Below are positions 33,375 through 42,278 of a stretch of 64,000 nt of DNA, piece after piece (position 1 is the stretch's first letter; every line of letters begins with the position of its first letter). Below the pieces are notes generated by a model. The model was given only the letters and a program-made list of their open reading frames with translations, did not search any database and had not been told where the DNA came from. Source of the stretch: Micromonospora marina (lineage in GTDB: Bacteria > Actinomycetota > Actinomycetes > Mycobacteriales > Micromonosporaceae); contig NZ_FMCV01000026.1 in NCBI RefSeq assembly GCF_900091565.1, forward strand, positions 1 to 64,000. Direction: 5' to 3'. Both the position numbers and the translations under genes were made by a program.

Positions 33375-35162
33375 GTGGACGTCGACGCCGGACACGGCGC
33401 CGCCCTGGGTGGCGCGCTTCCAACCCAGGGCGAACTACCACTCACCCGCCGCCTGCGTTCCCTGCTCACCTGGCCGACCTCCGACGGTGACCCGGTCACC
33501 GCACTGGTCCGGGTCCACCGGGGCATCCACGCGAGCGCCGACGCCTCGGTGCTGCGCCGGGCCTACACGATCGCCGAGAACATGCACCGCGGCCAGTTCC
33601 GCAAGAGCGGCGAGCCGTACATCACCCACCCGCTGGCGGTGGCGCAGATCTGCGCCGACCTCGGCATGGACACCATCACCCTGGTCGCGGCGCTGCTGCA
33701 CGACACGGTGGAGGACACCCGCTACACGCTGCAGGCGCTCCAGGAGGACTTCGGCCGCGAGGTCGCCCACCTGGTCGACGGCGTGACCAAGTTCGACAAG
33801 GCGTTCTACGGCAAGGCCGCCGAGGCGGAGACCGTCCGCAAGATGATCGTGGCGGCCGGCAAGGACGTCCGGGTGCTGGTGATCAAGCTGGCCGACCGGC
33901 TGCACAACATGCGTACGCTCGGCGTCCGCTCGGCCGCCTCCCGGGAGCGGATCGCCCGCAAGACCCAGGAGGTGCTGGTCCCGCTCTGCGACCGGCTGGG
34001 CATCCAGACGCTCAAACGCGAGCTGGACGACGTGGTGCTGCTGCACCTGCGGCCGGAGGAGCACGCGCGGATCGCCCGGTTCGTGCACGACCGGCCCGGC
34101 TGGGACGCCTACCTGGCCGACGTGGTGGCCCGCACCCGGGCGGCGCTGCGCCGCAACCGGGTCGACGCCGACGTCTCCCCCCGCCCCCGGCACCTCTACT
34201 CGATCTGGAAGGACACCGTCGCCGGCGACCACGCCGTACCGTACGACCTGCCCCGCATCGCGATCGTGGTGGACGGTCCGGCGACCGACTGTTACGCCGC
34301 GCTGGGCGCCGTGCACGGGCTCTGGCGGCCGGTGCCGGGCCGGTTCAAGGACTTCATCGCCTCCCCGAAGAACAACCTCTACCGGTCCCTGCACACCAGT
34401 GTCTGCGGGCCCCAGGACCGCACCGTCGAGGTGCTGATCCGCACCACCGAGATGCACCGCTCCGCGGAGTACGGCGTGGCCGCCCACTACCGCTTCCCCC
34501 GGGCCGCCGGGCGGGCCGCCGACCGGGCGGACGAGCTGGCCTGGCTGCGCCGGGTGCTCGACTGGGAACAGGGGACGGTCGACCCGACCCAGTTCATGGA
34601 GTCGCTGCGCTGCGACCTGTCCGAGGCGCAGATCCAGGTGGTCGCCGACGGGCGGCAGGTGGTGCTGCCGGCCGGGGCGACGCCTGTCGACCTCGCGTAC
34701 GAGCTGGGCACCGAGCGCGGCGACCACTGCCTGGCCGCCCGGATCAACGGCCGCCTCGCGCCGCTGGCCTCCGAACTGGAGGAGGGCGACGTGGTGGAGA
34801 TCTTCACCGAGAACGACGCGGAGAGCGGCTTCGAGGCGGACGTGGCCCCGCGCGGCCCGCGCCGCGAGTGGCTGGGCTTCGTGAAGTCCCCGCACGCCCA
34901 GATGCAGATCAACCGCTGGTTCGCCGAGCACACCGAGCCGGGTATCTCGATCGCCGACAAGGTACGGCTCGGCCGGGCCTCGATCGGCCTGGCGTTGCGC
35001 AAGCACAACCGGGGCCTGGCCAGCGACCTGCCGTTGCTGCGGCTGTCCGAGGAACTGGGCTACCCTGACCTGGAGACGCTGCTGGTGGCGGTCTTCGACC
35101 GTACGGTCGAGCCGGACACCGTGGTCCGGCAGTTGATCGATCTGGTCGATCACCGGCAGTAG
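33375..35162 (+). CDS. RelA/SpoT homologue, HD-synthetase-TGS, without ACT domain
   Basis: A 595-residue (p)ppGpp metabolism protein. The HD hydrolase domain is intact (YITHPLAVAQ, LLHDTVEDTRY, LADRLHNMRTL). The synthetase domain has LYSIWKDTV, PVPGRFKDFIASPKNN, SLHTSV and VEVLIRTTEMHRSAEYGVAAHY; the usual DLVGIRVIV segment reads DLPRIAIVV, so an Arg conserved in Rel enzymes is lost. A TGS domain follows (about 415-475), then about 100 helical residues. Canonical actinobacterial Rel has about 790-840 residues with a C-terminal ACT. This is probably a second Rel homologue, mainly a hydrolase. GTG 33375 has AGGAGG 8 nt upstream. Confidence 0.85.
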   Translation: MDVDAGHGAALGGALPTQGELPLTRRLRSLLTWPTSDGDPVTALVRVHRGIHASADASVLRRAYTIAENMHRGQFRKSGEPYITHPLAVAQICADLGMDTITLVAALLHDTVEDTRYTLQALQEDFGREVAHLVDGVTKFDKAFYGKAAEAETVRKMIVAAGKDVRVLVIKLADRLHNMRTLGVRSAASRERIARKTQEVLVPLCDRLGIQTLKRELDDVVLLHLRPEEHARIARFVHDRPGWDAYLADVVARTRAALRRNRVDADVSPRPRHLYSIWKDTVAGDHAVPYDLPRIAIVVDGPATDCYAALGAVHGLWRPVPGRFKDFIASPKNNLYRSLHTSVCGPQDRTVEVLIRTTEMHRSAEYGVAAHYRFPRAAGRAADRADELAWLRRVLDWEQGTVDPTQFMESLRCDLSEAQIQVVADGRQVVLPAGATPVDLAYELGTERGDHCLAARINGRLAPLASELEEGDVVEIFTENDAESGFEADVAPRGPRREWLGFVKSPHAQMQINRWFAEHTEPGISIADKVRLGRASIGLALRKHNRGLASDLPLLRLSEELGYPDLETLLVAVFDRTVEPDTVVRQLIDLVDHRQ

Positions 35163-35188
35163 ACGGAGCCGGTCCGCGCCGGGACCAC

Positions 35189-35194
35189 TAGCCT
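35189..35194 (+). promoter_or_regulatory. -10 element of a leaderless NUDIX transcript
   Basis: TAGCCT is followed by a 7-nt spacer (GGACGGC) and the ATG at 35202; there is no SD. Confidence 0.5.
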
Positions 35195-35201
35195 GGACGG
35201 C

Positions 35202-35729
35202 ATGATCCCCCGCGCGCGTGCCACCGGACGGGCCCTCGGCTACCAGATCTTCTACCGGCTTCCGGTCCCGCTGCGACGGCGGCTGGTCCGGCTGGCCGTA
35301 CCGAAGTACATCGTGGGTGCGGTCACGCTGGTCCGGGACGCGGAGGCCACCGGCGCGGGTCGGATCCTGCTGCTGCGCCAGCCGCCCGGCTACAGCTGGA
35401 CGCTGCCGGCCGGGCTGCTGCAACGCGGCGAGGCCCCGGTGGTCGGCGCCGCCCGTGAGCTGTACGAGGAGTCCGGCGTCCGCCTGTCCCCCGACGCGCT
35501 GCGTCCGGCGGTGCCGAACGCGGTGGTGCACGCCAAGGGCTGGGTCGACGTGGTCTTCGAGGCGGAGGTGCCGGCGTCGGCCACCGAGCTGAAGGTGGAC
35601 GGTGCCGAGGTCTTCGAGGCCGCGTTCCATCCTCTCGACGACCTTCCCCGGCTCAGCCGCGCCACCGCCAACCTGCTCGGGTACTACGGCATCGGCCCGC
35701 GCGCCGGCGAGCACCCTCCGGCCCCGTGA
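35202..35729 (+). CDS. NUDIX hydrolase
   Basis: A 175-residue protein with a perfect NUDIX box, GLLQRGEAPVVGAARELYEESGV, which in order has the Gly, the REL and EESG elements (Gx5Ex7REUxEExGU). It hydrolyses a nucleoside diphosphate linked to another moiety; the substrate is not predictable. The first 40 residues (ALGYQIFYRLPVPLRRRLVRL) form an extra basic helix. The next gene starts inside its stop (GTGA), so it is co-translated with a sugar nucleotidyltransferase, suggesting that it may clear nucleotide sugars. Confidence 0.9.
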   Translation: MIPRARATGRALGYQIFYRLPVPLRRRLVRLAVPKYIVGAVTLVRDAEATGAGRILLLRQPPGYSWTLPAGLLQRGEAPVVGAARELYEESGVRLSPDALRPAVPNAVVHAKGWVDVVFEAEVPASATELKVDGAEVFEAAFHPLDDLPRLSRATANLLGYYGIGPRAGEHPPAP

Positions 35730-36601
35730 GCGCCCCGTACGCGGGCGCTCCGGCGCCGGGGGTCGAGGTGTGCGCGGTGGTGCTGGCCGCGGGCGAGGGC
35801 ACCCGGCTGCGCCCGCTCACCGAGCGGGTGCCGAAGGCGCTCTGCCCGGTCGGTAACATCCCGCTGCTGGACCGGGCGCTGGCCCGGCTGGCCGGGCTCG
35901 GCCTGACCGGCCCGGAGCGGGTCGCGGTGAACGCCTGCTACCTGGGCGACCAGGTGGTCGCGCGGGTGGGCGACCGGGCCCACCTGTCGGTCGAGCCGGA
36001 CGCGCCGCTGGGCACCGCCGGAGGGGTGGGCCGGCTGCGGGAGTGGATCGCCGGCCGGGGCGTGCTGGTCGGCAACGCCGACGCGTACCTGGCCGACCCG
36101 CAGGCCCCGCCCGGGCCGGACATCGCCGCGCTGCTGCACGGCTGGGACGGGCACGGCGTACGCCTGCTCGGCCGGCCCGCCGACGACCCGGACGCCCCCG
36201 GCACCTTCGACGGCCACGAGTTCGTGGGTTTCTCGCTGCTGCCCTGGCGGCTGGTCCGCGACCTGCCCGCCACGTTCGGCGACCTGGTCCGGGCGGTGTG
36301 GCGGCCGGCGGAGGCGGCCGGGGCGCTGACGGTGGTGCCCTACCGGGGCACGTTCTACGACACCGGCACCCCGGCCGACTACCTGGCCGCCAACCTACAC
36401 GCGGCCGGACCGGGCGGCCTGGTGGACCCGGCCGCGACGGTGGACGGCCGGGTCACCGGCTCGGTGGTCGGCACCGGCGCGCGGGTGCACGGCGACGTCG
36501 ACCGGTCGGTGGTGTGGCCGGGCGCGACCGTCGCGGCCGGGGAACGCCTGCGTGAGGTGATCCGGGCCGGGGACGACCTGACCGTCCCGGCGGCGCGCTG
36601 A
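35726..36601 (+). CDS. NDP-sugar pyrophosphorylase-like nucleotidyltransferase
   Basis: A 291-residue GT-A-fold nucleotidyltransferase. AVVLAAGEGTRLRPLTERVPKAL is the nucleotide-binding signature with the LxxxGxGTRLxPLTxxxPK motif, then PVGNIPLLDRAL, and DAPLGTAGGVGRLR. The Asp pair for metal is in VLVGNADAYLAD. The C-terminal 60 residues (DPAATVDGRVTGSVVGTGARV) form hexapeptide-like left-handed beta-helix turns. It resembles mannose-1-phosphate guanylyltransferase or glucose-1-phosphate thymidylyltransferase; the sugar is undecided. Start GTG overlaps the NUDIX stop. Confidence 0.88.
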   Translation: MSAPYAGAPAPGVEVCAVVLAAGEGTRLRPLTERVPKALCPVGNIPLLDRALARLAGLGLTGPERVAVNACYLGDQVVARVGDRAHLSVEPDAPLGTAGGVGRLREWIAGRGVLVGNADAYLADPQAPPGPDIAALLHGWDGHGVRLLGRPADDPDAPGTFDGHEFVGFSLLPWRLVRDLPATFGDLVRAVWRPAEAAGALTVVPYRGTFYDTGTPADYLAANLHAAGPGGLVDPAATVDGRVTGSVVGTGARVHGDVDRSVVWPGATVAAGERLREVIRAGDDLTVPAAR

Positions 36602-36653
36602 GGGCCGCGGGCTCTAGCATGGGCCTCGTCGCCGACGAACGGAGAACCGTCCC

Positions 36654-36941
36654 GTGATCACCGCGATCGTGCTGATCGACTGCGCCACCGACTCCATCCC
36701 CGAGGTGGCCGAGACCCTGGCCAACCTGCCCGGTGTCAGCGAGGTCTACTCCGTGGCCGGGCACGTCGACCTGATCGCCATGGTCCGGGTCCGGGAGTTC
36801 GAGCAGATCGCCCAGGTCATCGCCGGCAGCATCTCGAAGGTGCCGGGCGTGCTCAACACCGAGTCGCACATCGCGTTCCGCGCCTACTCCCAGCACGACC
36901 TGGAGGAGGCGTTCGCGATCGGGCTGGCCAACGCCGACTGA
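36654..36941 (+). CDS. stand-alone Lrp/AsnC ligand-binding domain protein
   Basis: A 95-residue RAM (ACT-like) domain without a DNA-binding domain: ITAIVLIDCATDSIPEVAETLA, then VSEVYSVAGHVDLIAMVRV and NTESHIAFRAYS. Such proteins oligomerise and bind amino acids, and may modulate full-length Lrp regulators. The GTG start has CGGAG 9 nt upstream, and a TAGCAT box lies 34 nt further up. A strong hairpin follows and separates it from a convergent secreted-protein gene. Confidence 0.85.
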   Translation: MITAIVLIDCATDSIPEVAETLANLPGVSEVYSVAGHVDLIAMVRVREFEQIAQVIAGSISKVPGVLNTESHIAFRAYSQHDLEEAFAIGLANAD

Positions 36942-36954
36942 CACGAGCCGGTGA

Positions 36955-36980
36955 CCGGCCCGCCCTCGCGGGCGGACCGG
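36955..36980. terminator. bidirectional hairpin
   Basis: Arms CCGGCCCGCCC and GGGCGGACCGG pair at 10 of 11 positions around a TCGC loop, lengthened by partly paired flanks. It sits between the convergent Lrp-like and DUF4142 genes. Confidence 0.65.
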
Positions 36981-37002
36981 CCACCGTCGACCGTGCGGTA
37001 CG

Positions 37003-37671
37003 TCAGCTCTGGCTGGGCACCGGGGTCTCCGTGGTGCCCGGAGCGGGCTCCTCGGTCTCGGTGCCACCCGGAGCCGGCGACTCGGTGCCACCCGGGGACG
37101 TGGTGCCGCCCGGGCTGGGCGTGCCGCTGGCGCTGGCCTGCGGAACCGGGACGCCCAGGGTCTGGGCCAGGGCCACGAGCGCGTCGTAGTGCGCCTGGAG
37201 CACCGGCAGCGCGTCCTGGGCGAGCTGCACCACCGACTGCTCGGAGCCCTGCGAGATCTCGGTCTGGGTGGCCTGGATCGCCTGGACGTGGCCGGCGAGT
37301 TCAGCGGTCACCCACGCCTTGTCGAACTCGGCCCCGCTGAGGTTGTTCAGCTCGTCCAGGACCTGCTGCTGGTCGGCGGTCGGTTCGGCCGGCAACTGCA
37401 CGTTGAGCTGCTGCGCGGTCGACTGCACCGTCTGGTCCAGCTGGGTGTGGTCCGTCACGAACATCTTGCCCAGGTCCTTGACCTGCTGGTTCTGGCCCTT
37501 CTGCTGGGCCAGGTTACCGGCGGTGATCTCGAACAGGTTGACCTGGTGCACCGCCTGCAGGTACTGCGTGTCCTGCGTCGACGGCTGCGCCGCCGCCTGC
37601 GCCGCGGCGGCGGGCGCCAGCCCCACAACCACCAGCGCGGCCAGCAGGCCCAGGCGTTTGATTCCCAACAT
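37003..37671 (-). CDS. secreted DUF4142 (ferritin-like) protein
   Basis: A 222-residue exported protein. A Sec signal peptide is clear (MLGIKRLGLLAALVVVGLAP, then AAAAQA cleavage region). The DUF4142 domain (about 35-175) is helical with STQDTQYLQAVHQVNLFEI, KDLGKMFVTDHTQLD and ALPVLQAHYDALVALAQ, ferritin-like in pattern. The C-terminal 40 residues are Ser/Pro/Gly/Thr/Glu repeats of the kind SPGGTTSPGGTESP, likely a cell-wall-spanning tail. The ATG at 37671 has GGGAGG upstream. Function is unknown. Confidence 0.85.
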   Translation of the reverse strand: MLGIKRLGLLAALVVVGLAPAAAAQAAAQPSTQDTQYLQAVHQVNLFEITAGNLAQQKGQNQQVKDLGKMFVTDHTQLDQTVQSTAQQLNVQLPAEPTADQQQVLDELNNLSGAEFDKAWVTAELAGHVQAIQATQTEISQGSEQSVVQLAQDALPVLQAHYDALVALAQTLGVPVPQASASGTPSPGGTTSPGGTESPAPGGTETEEPAPGTTETPVPSQS

Positions 37672-37822
37672 TCGTTCCTCCCCCATGAGACGTCGGACCG
37701 CACGGATACCCGGCTGACCGGGGTTATTCCTGCGATTCCACTCGTCCGTGTCGGGGCGACTGCCGTCGGCGCACCGGTCGTCCGGCCCGCGCGGGAGGCA
37801 ACGGGACGACCGGGGCGGAAAC

Positions 37823-37863
37823 GGCAGTGGCGCCCGCCGGAGGATCCGGCGGGCGCCACTGCC
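37823..37863 (-). terminator. 18-bp perfect-stem hairpin after qcrB
   Basis: GGCAGTGGCGCCCGCCGG pairs perfectly with its complement around a 5-nt loop, 18 bp beyond the qcrB stop. It ends the ctaE-qcrCAB transcript. Confidence 0.8.
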
Positions 37864-37880
37864 AGTCGTACCGCTGAGGG

Positions 37881-39512
37881 TCAGCGACGGCTCTCGCCGC
37901 TGCCGATCTCCTCCCGCTCCGGCCGGGCCTCGACCGGCGGGTGCCCCGGCGAGACCGGCGCCTCGGCCGGCTTCTCGATCGGGTAGAAGAAGCCCCGGAT
38001 CGCCGGGCCGAGGGCACCGAGCCGGTTCATCTTCTTCGGCACCACCCAGCCGACGTAGTCCAGCGCCGGCGGGTGACCGTCGTGGCCGTCGGCCGAGGTG
38101 AGCGGCTGGTGGACCTCGACGAACCGGCCGTCGGGCAGCCGCTTGATGATGCCGGTCTCCACGCCGTGGGCCAGCACCTCCCGGTCGTGCTGCTGCAGAC
38201 CCAGGCAGAGCCGGTACGTGACGTAGTACGCGATCGGCGGCAGGATCAGCAGGCCGATCCGGCCGGCCCAGGTCATCGCGTTCAGGCTGATCTGGAACTT
38301 GTCCGCGATGACGTCGTTGGCGCCGGAGAGGGTCAGCACGATGTAGAAGGTGACCGCCATGGCGCCCACGGCGGTCCGGGCCGGAACGTCCCGGGGCCGC
38401 TGGAGCAGGTTGTGGTGCTTGTAGTCCTTGAGGCGGCGCGCCTCCAGGAACGGATACATCGTCGACAGGCCGACCAGGATTCCGGGTAGCACCACTGTCG
38501 GCCAGAACAACGGTGGAATGACGTACCCGTCGCCGATCGGGATGCTGATCTCCCAGCCCGGCATGAGCCGGGTCGAGCCGTCGAGGAACATGACGTACCA
38601 GTCGGGCTGGCTGGCCGCCGAGACCACCCACGCCTCGTACGGGCCGAACAGCCAGATCGGGTTGATCTGGAACAGGCCGCCCATCAGCGCGATCACGCCG
38701 AAGACGACCATGAAGAAGCCGCCCTGCTTGAGCGCGTAGCGCGGGAACATCCGCTCGCCGACCACGTTGGAGTTGGTCCGGCCGGGGCCGGGCCACTGGG
38801 TGTGCTTCTGCTTGAACACCAAGCCGAGGTGGACGCTGATCAGCGCCACCAGCAGGCCCGGGATGAGCAGCACGTGGGCGATGAAGAAGCGGCTGATGAT
38901 GATGGTGCCGGGGAACTCCCCGCCGAAGATCGACGAGCTGACCCAGGAACCGATCACCGGGATCGACAGGATGATCGCGGAGGCGATCCGCAGACCGGTG
39001 CCGGACAGGCCGTCGTCCGGCAGCGAGTAGCCGGTGAAACCGGCCAGGAAGCCGACCCAGAACAGCAGCGAGCCGATGATCCAGTTGGTCTCACGCGGCT
39101 TGCGGAACGCGCCGGTGAAGAAGACCCGCAGCATGTGGACCACGATCGCGGCCATGAACAGCAGGGCCGACCAGTGGTGCATCTGCCGCATGATCAGGCC
39201 ACCGCGGACGTCGAACGAGATGTCCAGGCTGGAGGCGTAGGCGGCCGACATCGGGGTGCCCCGCAGCGGGGCGTAGCTGCCGTTGTAGATGACCTCGGTC
39301 ATCGCCGGCTCGAAGAAGAACGTCAGGAAGACGCCGGTGAGCAGCAGGACGACGAACGAGAACAGCGCGATCTCGCCGAGCAGGAAGGACCAGTGGTCGG
39401 GGAAGACCTTGTTCAGCAGCTTGCGCAGCGGCGTGGCCACCTGGAAGCGGTCGTCCACCGCCCGCGCGCTCTTGGCCGGCAGCGCGGCTGCATCAAACTT
39501 TCGGCGCTTCAT
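37881..39512 (-). CDS. qcrB: cytochrome bc1 complex cytochrome b subunit
   Basis: The 543-residue cytochrome b of the menaquinol:cytochrome c reductase in the plasma membrane. It has eight or more hydrophobic helices and the heme ligand region LIMRQMHHWSALLFMAAIVVHM plus ISRFFIAHVLLIPGLLVALI with the second His pair. The Qo-site region and an extended actinobacterial C-terminus (VPKKMNRLGALGP) follow. Its ATG overlaps the qcrA stop (ATGA). It is the last gene of the operon ctaE-qcrC-qcrA-qcrB and is followed by a strong hairpin. This subunit pairs with aa3 oxidase as a bcc-aa3 supercomplex in actinobacteria. Confidence 0.97.
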   Translation of the reverse strand: MKRRKFDAAALPAKSARAVDDRFQVATPLRKLLNKVFPDHWSFLLGEIALFSFVVLLLTGVFLTFFFEPAMTEVIYNGSYAPLRGTPMSAAYASSLDISFDVRGGLIMRQMHHWSALLFMAAIVVHMLRVFFTGAFRKPRETNWIIGSLLFWVGFLAGFTGYSLPDDGLSGTGLRIASAIILSIPVIGSWVSSSIFGGEFPGTIIISRFFIAHVLLIPGLLVALISVHLGLVFKQKHTQWPGPGRTNSNVVGERMFPRYALKQGGFFMVVFGVIALMGGLFQINPIWLFGPYEAWVVSAASQPDWYVMFLDGSTRLMPGWEISIPIGDGYVIPPLFWPTVVLPGILVGLSTMYPFLEARRLKDYKHHNLLQRPRDVPARTAVGAMAVTFYIVLTLSGANDVIADKFQISLNAMTWAGRIGLLILPPIAYYVTYRLCLGLQQHDREVLAHGVETGIIKRLPDGRFVEVHQPLTSADGHDGHPPALDYVGWVVPKKMNRLGALGPAIRGFFYPIEKPAEAPVSPGHPPVEARPEREEIGSGESRR

Positions 39513-40597
39513 GGCCGCTCCCAGAAGTCGGGACCGATGGTCTCGGTGTAGTCGGACTTCGCCACGAAGAAGCCCTCCTCGTCCACCTCGATCGGCAGCT
39601 GCGGCAGCGGCCGGTTGGCCGGGCCGAAGATCGGCTTGGCGTTGTCGGTGATGAGGAACTGGGACTGGTGGCAGGGGCAGAGCAGGCGGTTGGTCTGCTG
39701 CTCGTAGAGGCTGGCCGGGCAGCCGGCGTGCGTACAGATCTTGGAGTACGCGACGTAGTTGCCCCACATGTAGTCGCCGTGACCCTTGCGCTCGTTCGCG
39801 GCGCGCGACTTCTGCGCGTCGTCCTCCCGCAGGTGGATGAGCAGGGTGGGCGAGTCGGCGTGCAGGTTGCTCACGCCGCCGTCGATGCCCGGGAACACGG
39901 TGAGCTGGCCGCCGACGCTGACGTCGGCCGGGCGGATCGGGCGGCCGTCCTCACGGATCAGCCGGATCTTCCGGCCACCCTCGGCGGGGTGGAAGCCGGT
40001 GGTGAACATCTGGTTGTTCTTGTGCGGCTGCTCGATCAGGCCACCGATCAGCGGGGCCGCGGCCACCGCGCCCACCGGCGCCAGGCCGGCGAGCAGGGAG
40101 ATGCCGAGCAGCGGCCGGCGGCGTACGCCCATCTCGTCGGCCAGGTAGAGCATGGTCTCACCGGTGATCTTGCGATCCTCCGGGTTGTCGACCTGGTCGT
40201 GCCGGTCCTGGATCGAGACCTCCTTGGGCAGCAGCTTCTTGCCCCAGGTCAGGATGCCGAAGCCGACGCCCAGCAGCGCGAGGCCGAGGGTCACGCCGAG
40301 CAGCGGCGTGTAGAGCTTGTCGCCGCCGGCACCCGGCTCCCACTGCCACGGCCACCAGATGTAGACCACCAGGAAGGCGGTCGCGAAGGCGCCGGTCAGC
40401 AGGAACATCAGGGCGACCGTACGGGTCAGCCGGCGCTCGGCCTTGCTGCCGGGGGCCACCTGCGGCTCGTAGTGGACGATCTCGATGTCGTCCCGCCGCG
40501 CGCCCTCCTGGACGACGTCGAACCGGGAGAGCCGGGGGTCGTTCACGTCGAGCGGCTCCGGGCCCTGCTGGGCCTGGTGCTCGGTGTGGGTGCTCAT
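39509..40597 (-). CDS. qcrA: cytochrome bc1 complex Rieske iron-sulfur subunit
   Basis: A 362-residue Rieske protein with the three-helix N-terminus typical of actinobacteria (VALMFLLTGAFATAFLVVYI, LLGVTLGLALLGVGFGILTW and LLAGLAPVGAVAAAPLIGG). The 2Fe-2S binding boxes are CTHAGC and CPCHQSQF, both intact. It moves an electron from menaquinol to the diheme cytochrome c subunit. It starts 67 bp after qcrC and is coupled to qcrB by a 4-bp overlap. It depends on Fe-S assembly, for which an ErpA-type gene lies 10 kb away. Confidence 0.97.
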   Translation of the reverse strand: MSTHTEHQAQQGPEPLDVNDPRLSRFDVVQEGARRDDIEIVHYEPQVAPGSKAERRLTRTVALMFLLTGAFATAFLVVYIWWPWQWEPGAGGDKLYTPLLGVTLGLALLGVGFGILTWGKKLLPKEVSIQDRHDQVDNPEDRKITGETMLYLADEMGVRRRPLLGISLLAGLAPVGAVAAAPLIGGLIEQPHKNNQMFTTGFHPAEGGRKIRLIREDGRPIRPADVSVGGQLTVFPGIDGGVSNLHADSPTLLIHLREDDAQKSRAANERKGHGDYMWGNYVAYSKICTHAGCPASLYEQQTNRLLCPCHQSQFLITDNAKPIFGPANRPLPQLPIEVDEEGFFVAKSDYTETIGPDFWERP

Positions 40598-40664
40598 GCC
40601 GTCACCTCGCTACGGGTGACGCCGGGGGTCGGCGCCACAGCACTGGAAGCGTTGATTCGTCCGG

Positions 40665-41498
40665 TCACGACTTGCCCGCGATCCACAGGCTCGCGAAGAC
40701 CAGCGCGACGATACCGACCAGGAAGATCGCGAGACCCTCCGTCGACGGGCCGTAGCGGCCCAGGTTGAAACCGCCCGGGTCGCCGTCGTGCTTCAGCGTC
40801 TCCTGGATGTAGGCGATGATGTCCGCCTTCTCCTCGGGCGTGATCTGGTTGTCGCCGAACACCGGCATGTTCTGCGGGCCGCTCAGCATGGCGGCGTAGA
40901 TCTGCCGGTCGCTGGCCGGGGCGAGGCTCGGGGCGTACTTGCCGGAGGACAGCGCGCCGCCGCCACCGCCGAACGCGTGGCACTGCGAGCAGTTGATCCG
41001 GAACAGCTCGCCGCCGGTGGACAGGTTGGCGCCCTCACGCAGGTCGCCGCCGGGGACCTGCGGGCCGCCGCCAAGCTCCTGGATGTACTGCCCGAGCTGG
41101 CGCACCTGCTCGTCGGTGAAGACCGGCGGCTTGCGCATCGCCTGGGCCTCCTGGCGGGCCATCGGCATGCGACCGCTGCCGACCTGGAACTCGACCGAGG
41201 CGGACCCGACACCGATCAGGCTCGGACCGCGGCCCTCGATGCCCTGCGCGTTGCGACCGTGACAGGTCACACAGCTCACGTCGAACAGCGCCTTACCCTC
41301 GTTGCCTGCGGCGGTCAACGGAGGGTTGTCCTGCGCCTGCACGCCGGGGGCGAAAACGGTGTAGGCACCGCCGGCCAGCATCAGGGCGGCGAACAGCCGG
41401 ACCGCGGCACCCAGCCGGCGGCGGCCCCTGCTGCGCGCAACGGGCCGCCCGCGCAGGCGCGCGAGCAGACCGCGTCGGCGGTCGTTGTCAGAAGTCAT
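40665..41498 (-). CDS. qcrC: cytochrome bc1 complex diheme cytochrome c subunit
   Basis: A 277-residue membrane-anchored diheme cytochrome c. A basic N-terminus and hydrophobic segment (LFAALMLAGGAYTVFAPG) act as signal/anchor. The two heme sites are CVTCH and CSQCH, with axial Met candidates in GRMPM and NMPVFG. A C-terminal anchor (GLAIFLVGIVALVFASLWI) closes the protein. It passes electrons directly to the aa3 oxidase, replacing a soluble cytochrome c as known for actinobacteria. It follows ctaE by 72 bp. Confidence 0.96.
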   Translation of the reverse strand: MTSDNDRRRGLLARLRGRPVARSRGRRRLGAAVRLFAALMLAGGAYTVFAPGVQAQDNPPLTAAGNEGKALFDVSCVTCHGRNAQGIEGRGPSLIGVGSASVEFQVGSGRMPMARQEAQAMRKPPVFTDEQVRQLGQYIQELGGGPQVPGGDLREGANLSTGGELFRINCSQCHAFGGGGGALSSGKYAPSLAPASDRQIYAAMLSGPQNMPVFGDNQITPEEKADIIAYIQETLKHDGDPGGFNLGRYGPSTEGLAIFLVGIVALVFASLWIAGKS

Positions 41499-41570
41499 GA
41501 CCTGTGTCCTTAACCGGTTGGACCTTGTCTCAGGGGACGGAGCAGCGGCGCGGTTCGTGACGCGCCAAGA

Positions 41571-42170
41571 TCACTGGAGCCAGTAGATCATGACGTAGAG
41601 CCCGATCCACACGACGTCCACGAAGTGCCAGTAGTAGGACACGACGATCGCCGAGGTCGCCTGGGCGGGGGTGAAGCGGCCCATCGTGGTACGGATCATG
41701 AAGATCACGAAGGCGATGAGACCGCCGGTCACGTGCAGACCGTGGAAGCCGGTCGTGAGGTAGAACATCGACCCGTAACCGTCTTCGTTGATCTTCACGC
41801 CCTCGTGCACCAGGGTCCGGTACTCGTTGAGCTGACCGAGCACGAAGATCAGACCCATCACGAAGGTGATCGTGAACCACCGGCGCAGAGCGTGGACGTC
41901 ACCGCGCTCGGCCGCGAACACGCCGATCTGGCAGGTGATCGAGGAGAGCACCAGGATCACCGTGAACGTGGTCGCGTACGGGACGTTCAGCACCTCGGTG
42001 TGCTTCTCCCACTGCTCCGGCGCCGCCGCGCGGATGGAGAAGTACATCGCGAACAGCGCCGCGAAGAACATGAGTTCGCTGGAGAGCCACACGATCGTCC
42101 CGACGCTGACCATGTTGGGCCGCGTCAGGGAGTGGATCCGGCTCTTGTCAATGGCTGGGGCCGCAGTCAC
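41571..42170 (-). CDS. ctaE: cytochrome c oxidase subunit III
   Basis: A 199-residue subunit with five membrane helices (VGTIVWLSSELMFFAALFAMY, TFTVILVLSSITCQIGVFAA, FTITFVMGLIFVLGQL, FHGLHVTGGLIAFVIFMI and WHFVDVVWIGLYVMIYW). The family markers GFHGLHV and YYWHFVDVVW are present. It stabilises subunit I of the aa3 oxidase. It heads the operon with qcrCAB and is divergent from the CtaG-like gene, with 108 bp between the starts. Confidence 0.96.
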   Translation of the reverse strand: MTAAPAIDKSRIHSLTRPNMVSVGTIVWLSSELMFFAALFAMYFSIRAAAPEQWEKHTEVLNVPYATTFTVILVLSSITCQIGVFAAERGDVHALRRWFTITFVMGLIFVLGQLNEYRTLVHEGVKINEDGYGSMFYLTTGFHGLHVTGGLIAFVIFMIRTTMGRFTPAQATSAIVVSYYWHFVDVVWIGLYVMIYWLQ

Positions 42171-42265
42171 GCGGTCATTATTGCCCCTGACCGGGACCGA
42201 CGATCAGCGGGGTGCCAAACCCGGCCCCTCCGTGGCCCGATCGTGGTGGTCCGCTTCGCCTGACC

Positions 42266-42271
42266 TACCCT
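42266..42271 (+). promoter_or_regulatory. -10 element of a leaderless ctaG-like transcript
   Basis: TACCCT is followed by GAAAAGC (7 nt) and the GTG at 42279; there is no SD. Confidence 0.5.
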
Positions 42272-42278
42272 GAAAAGC

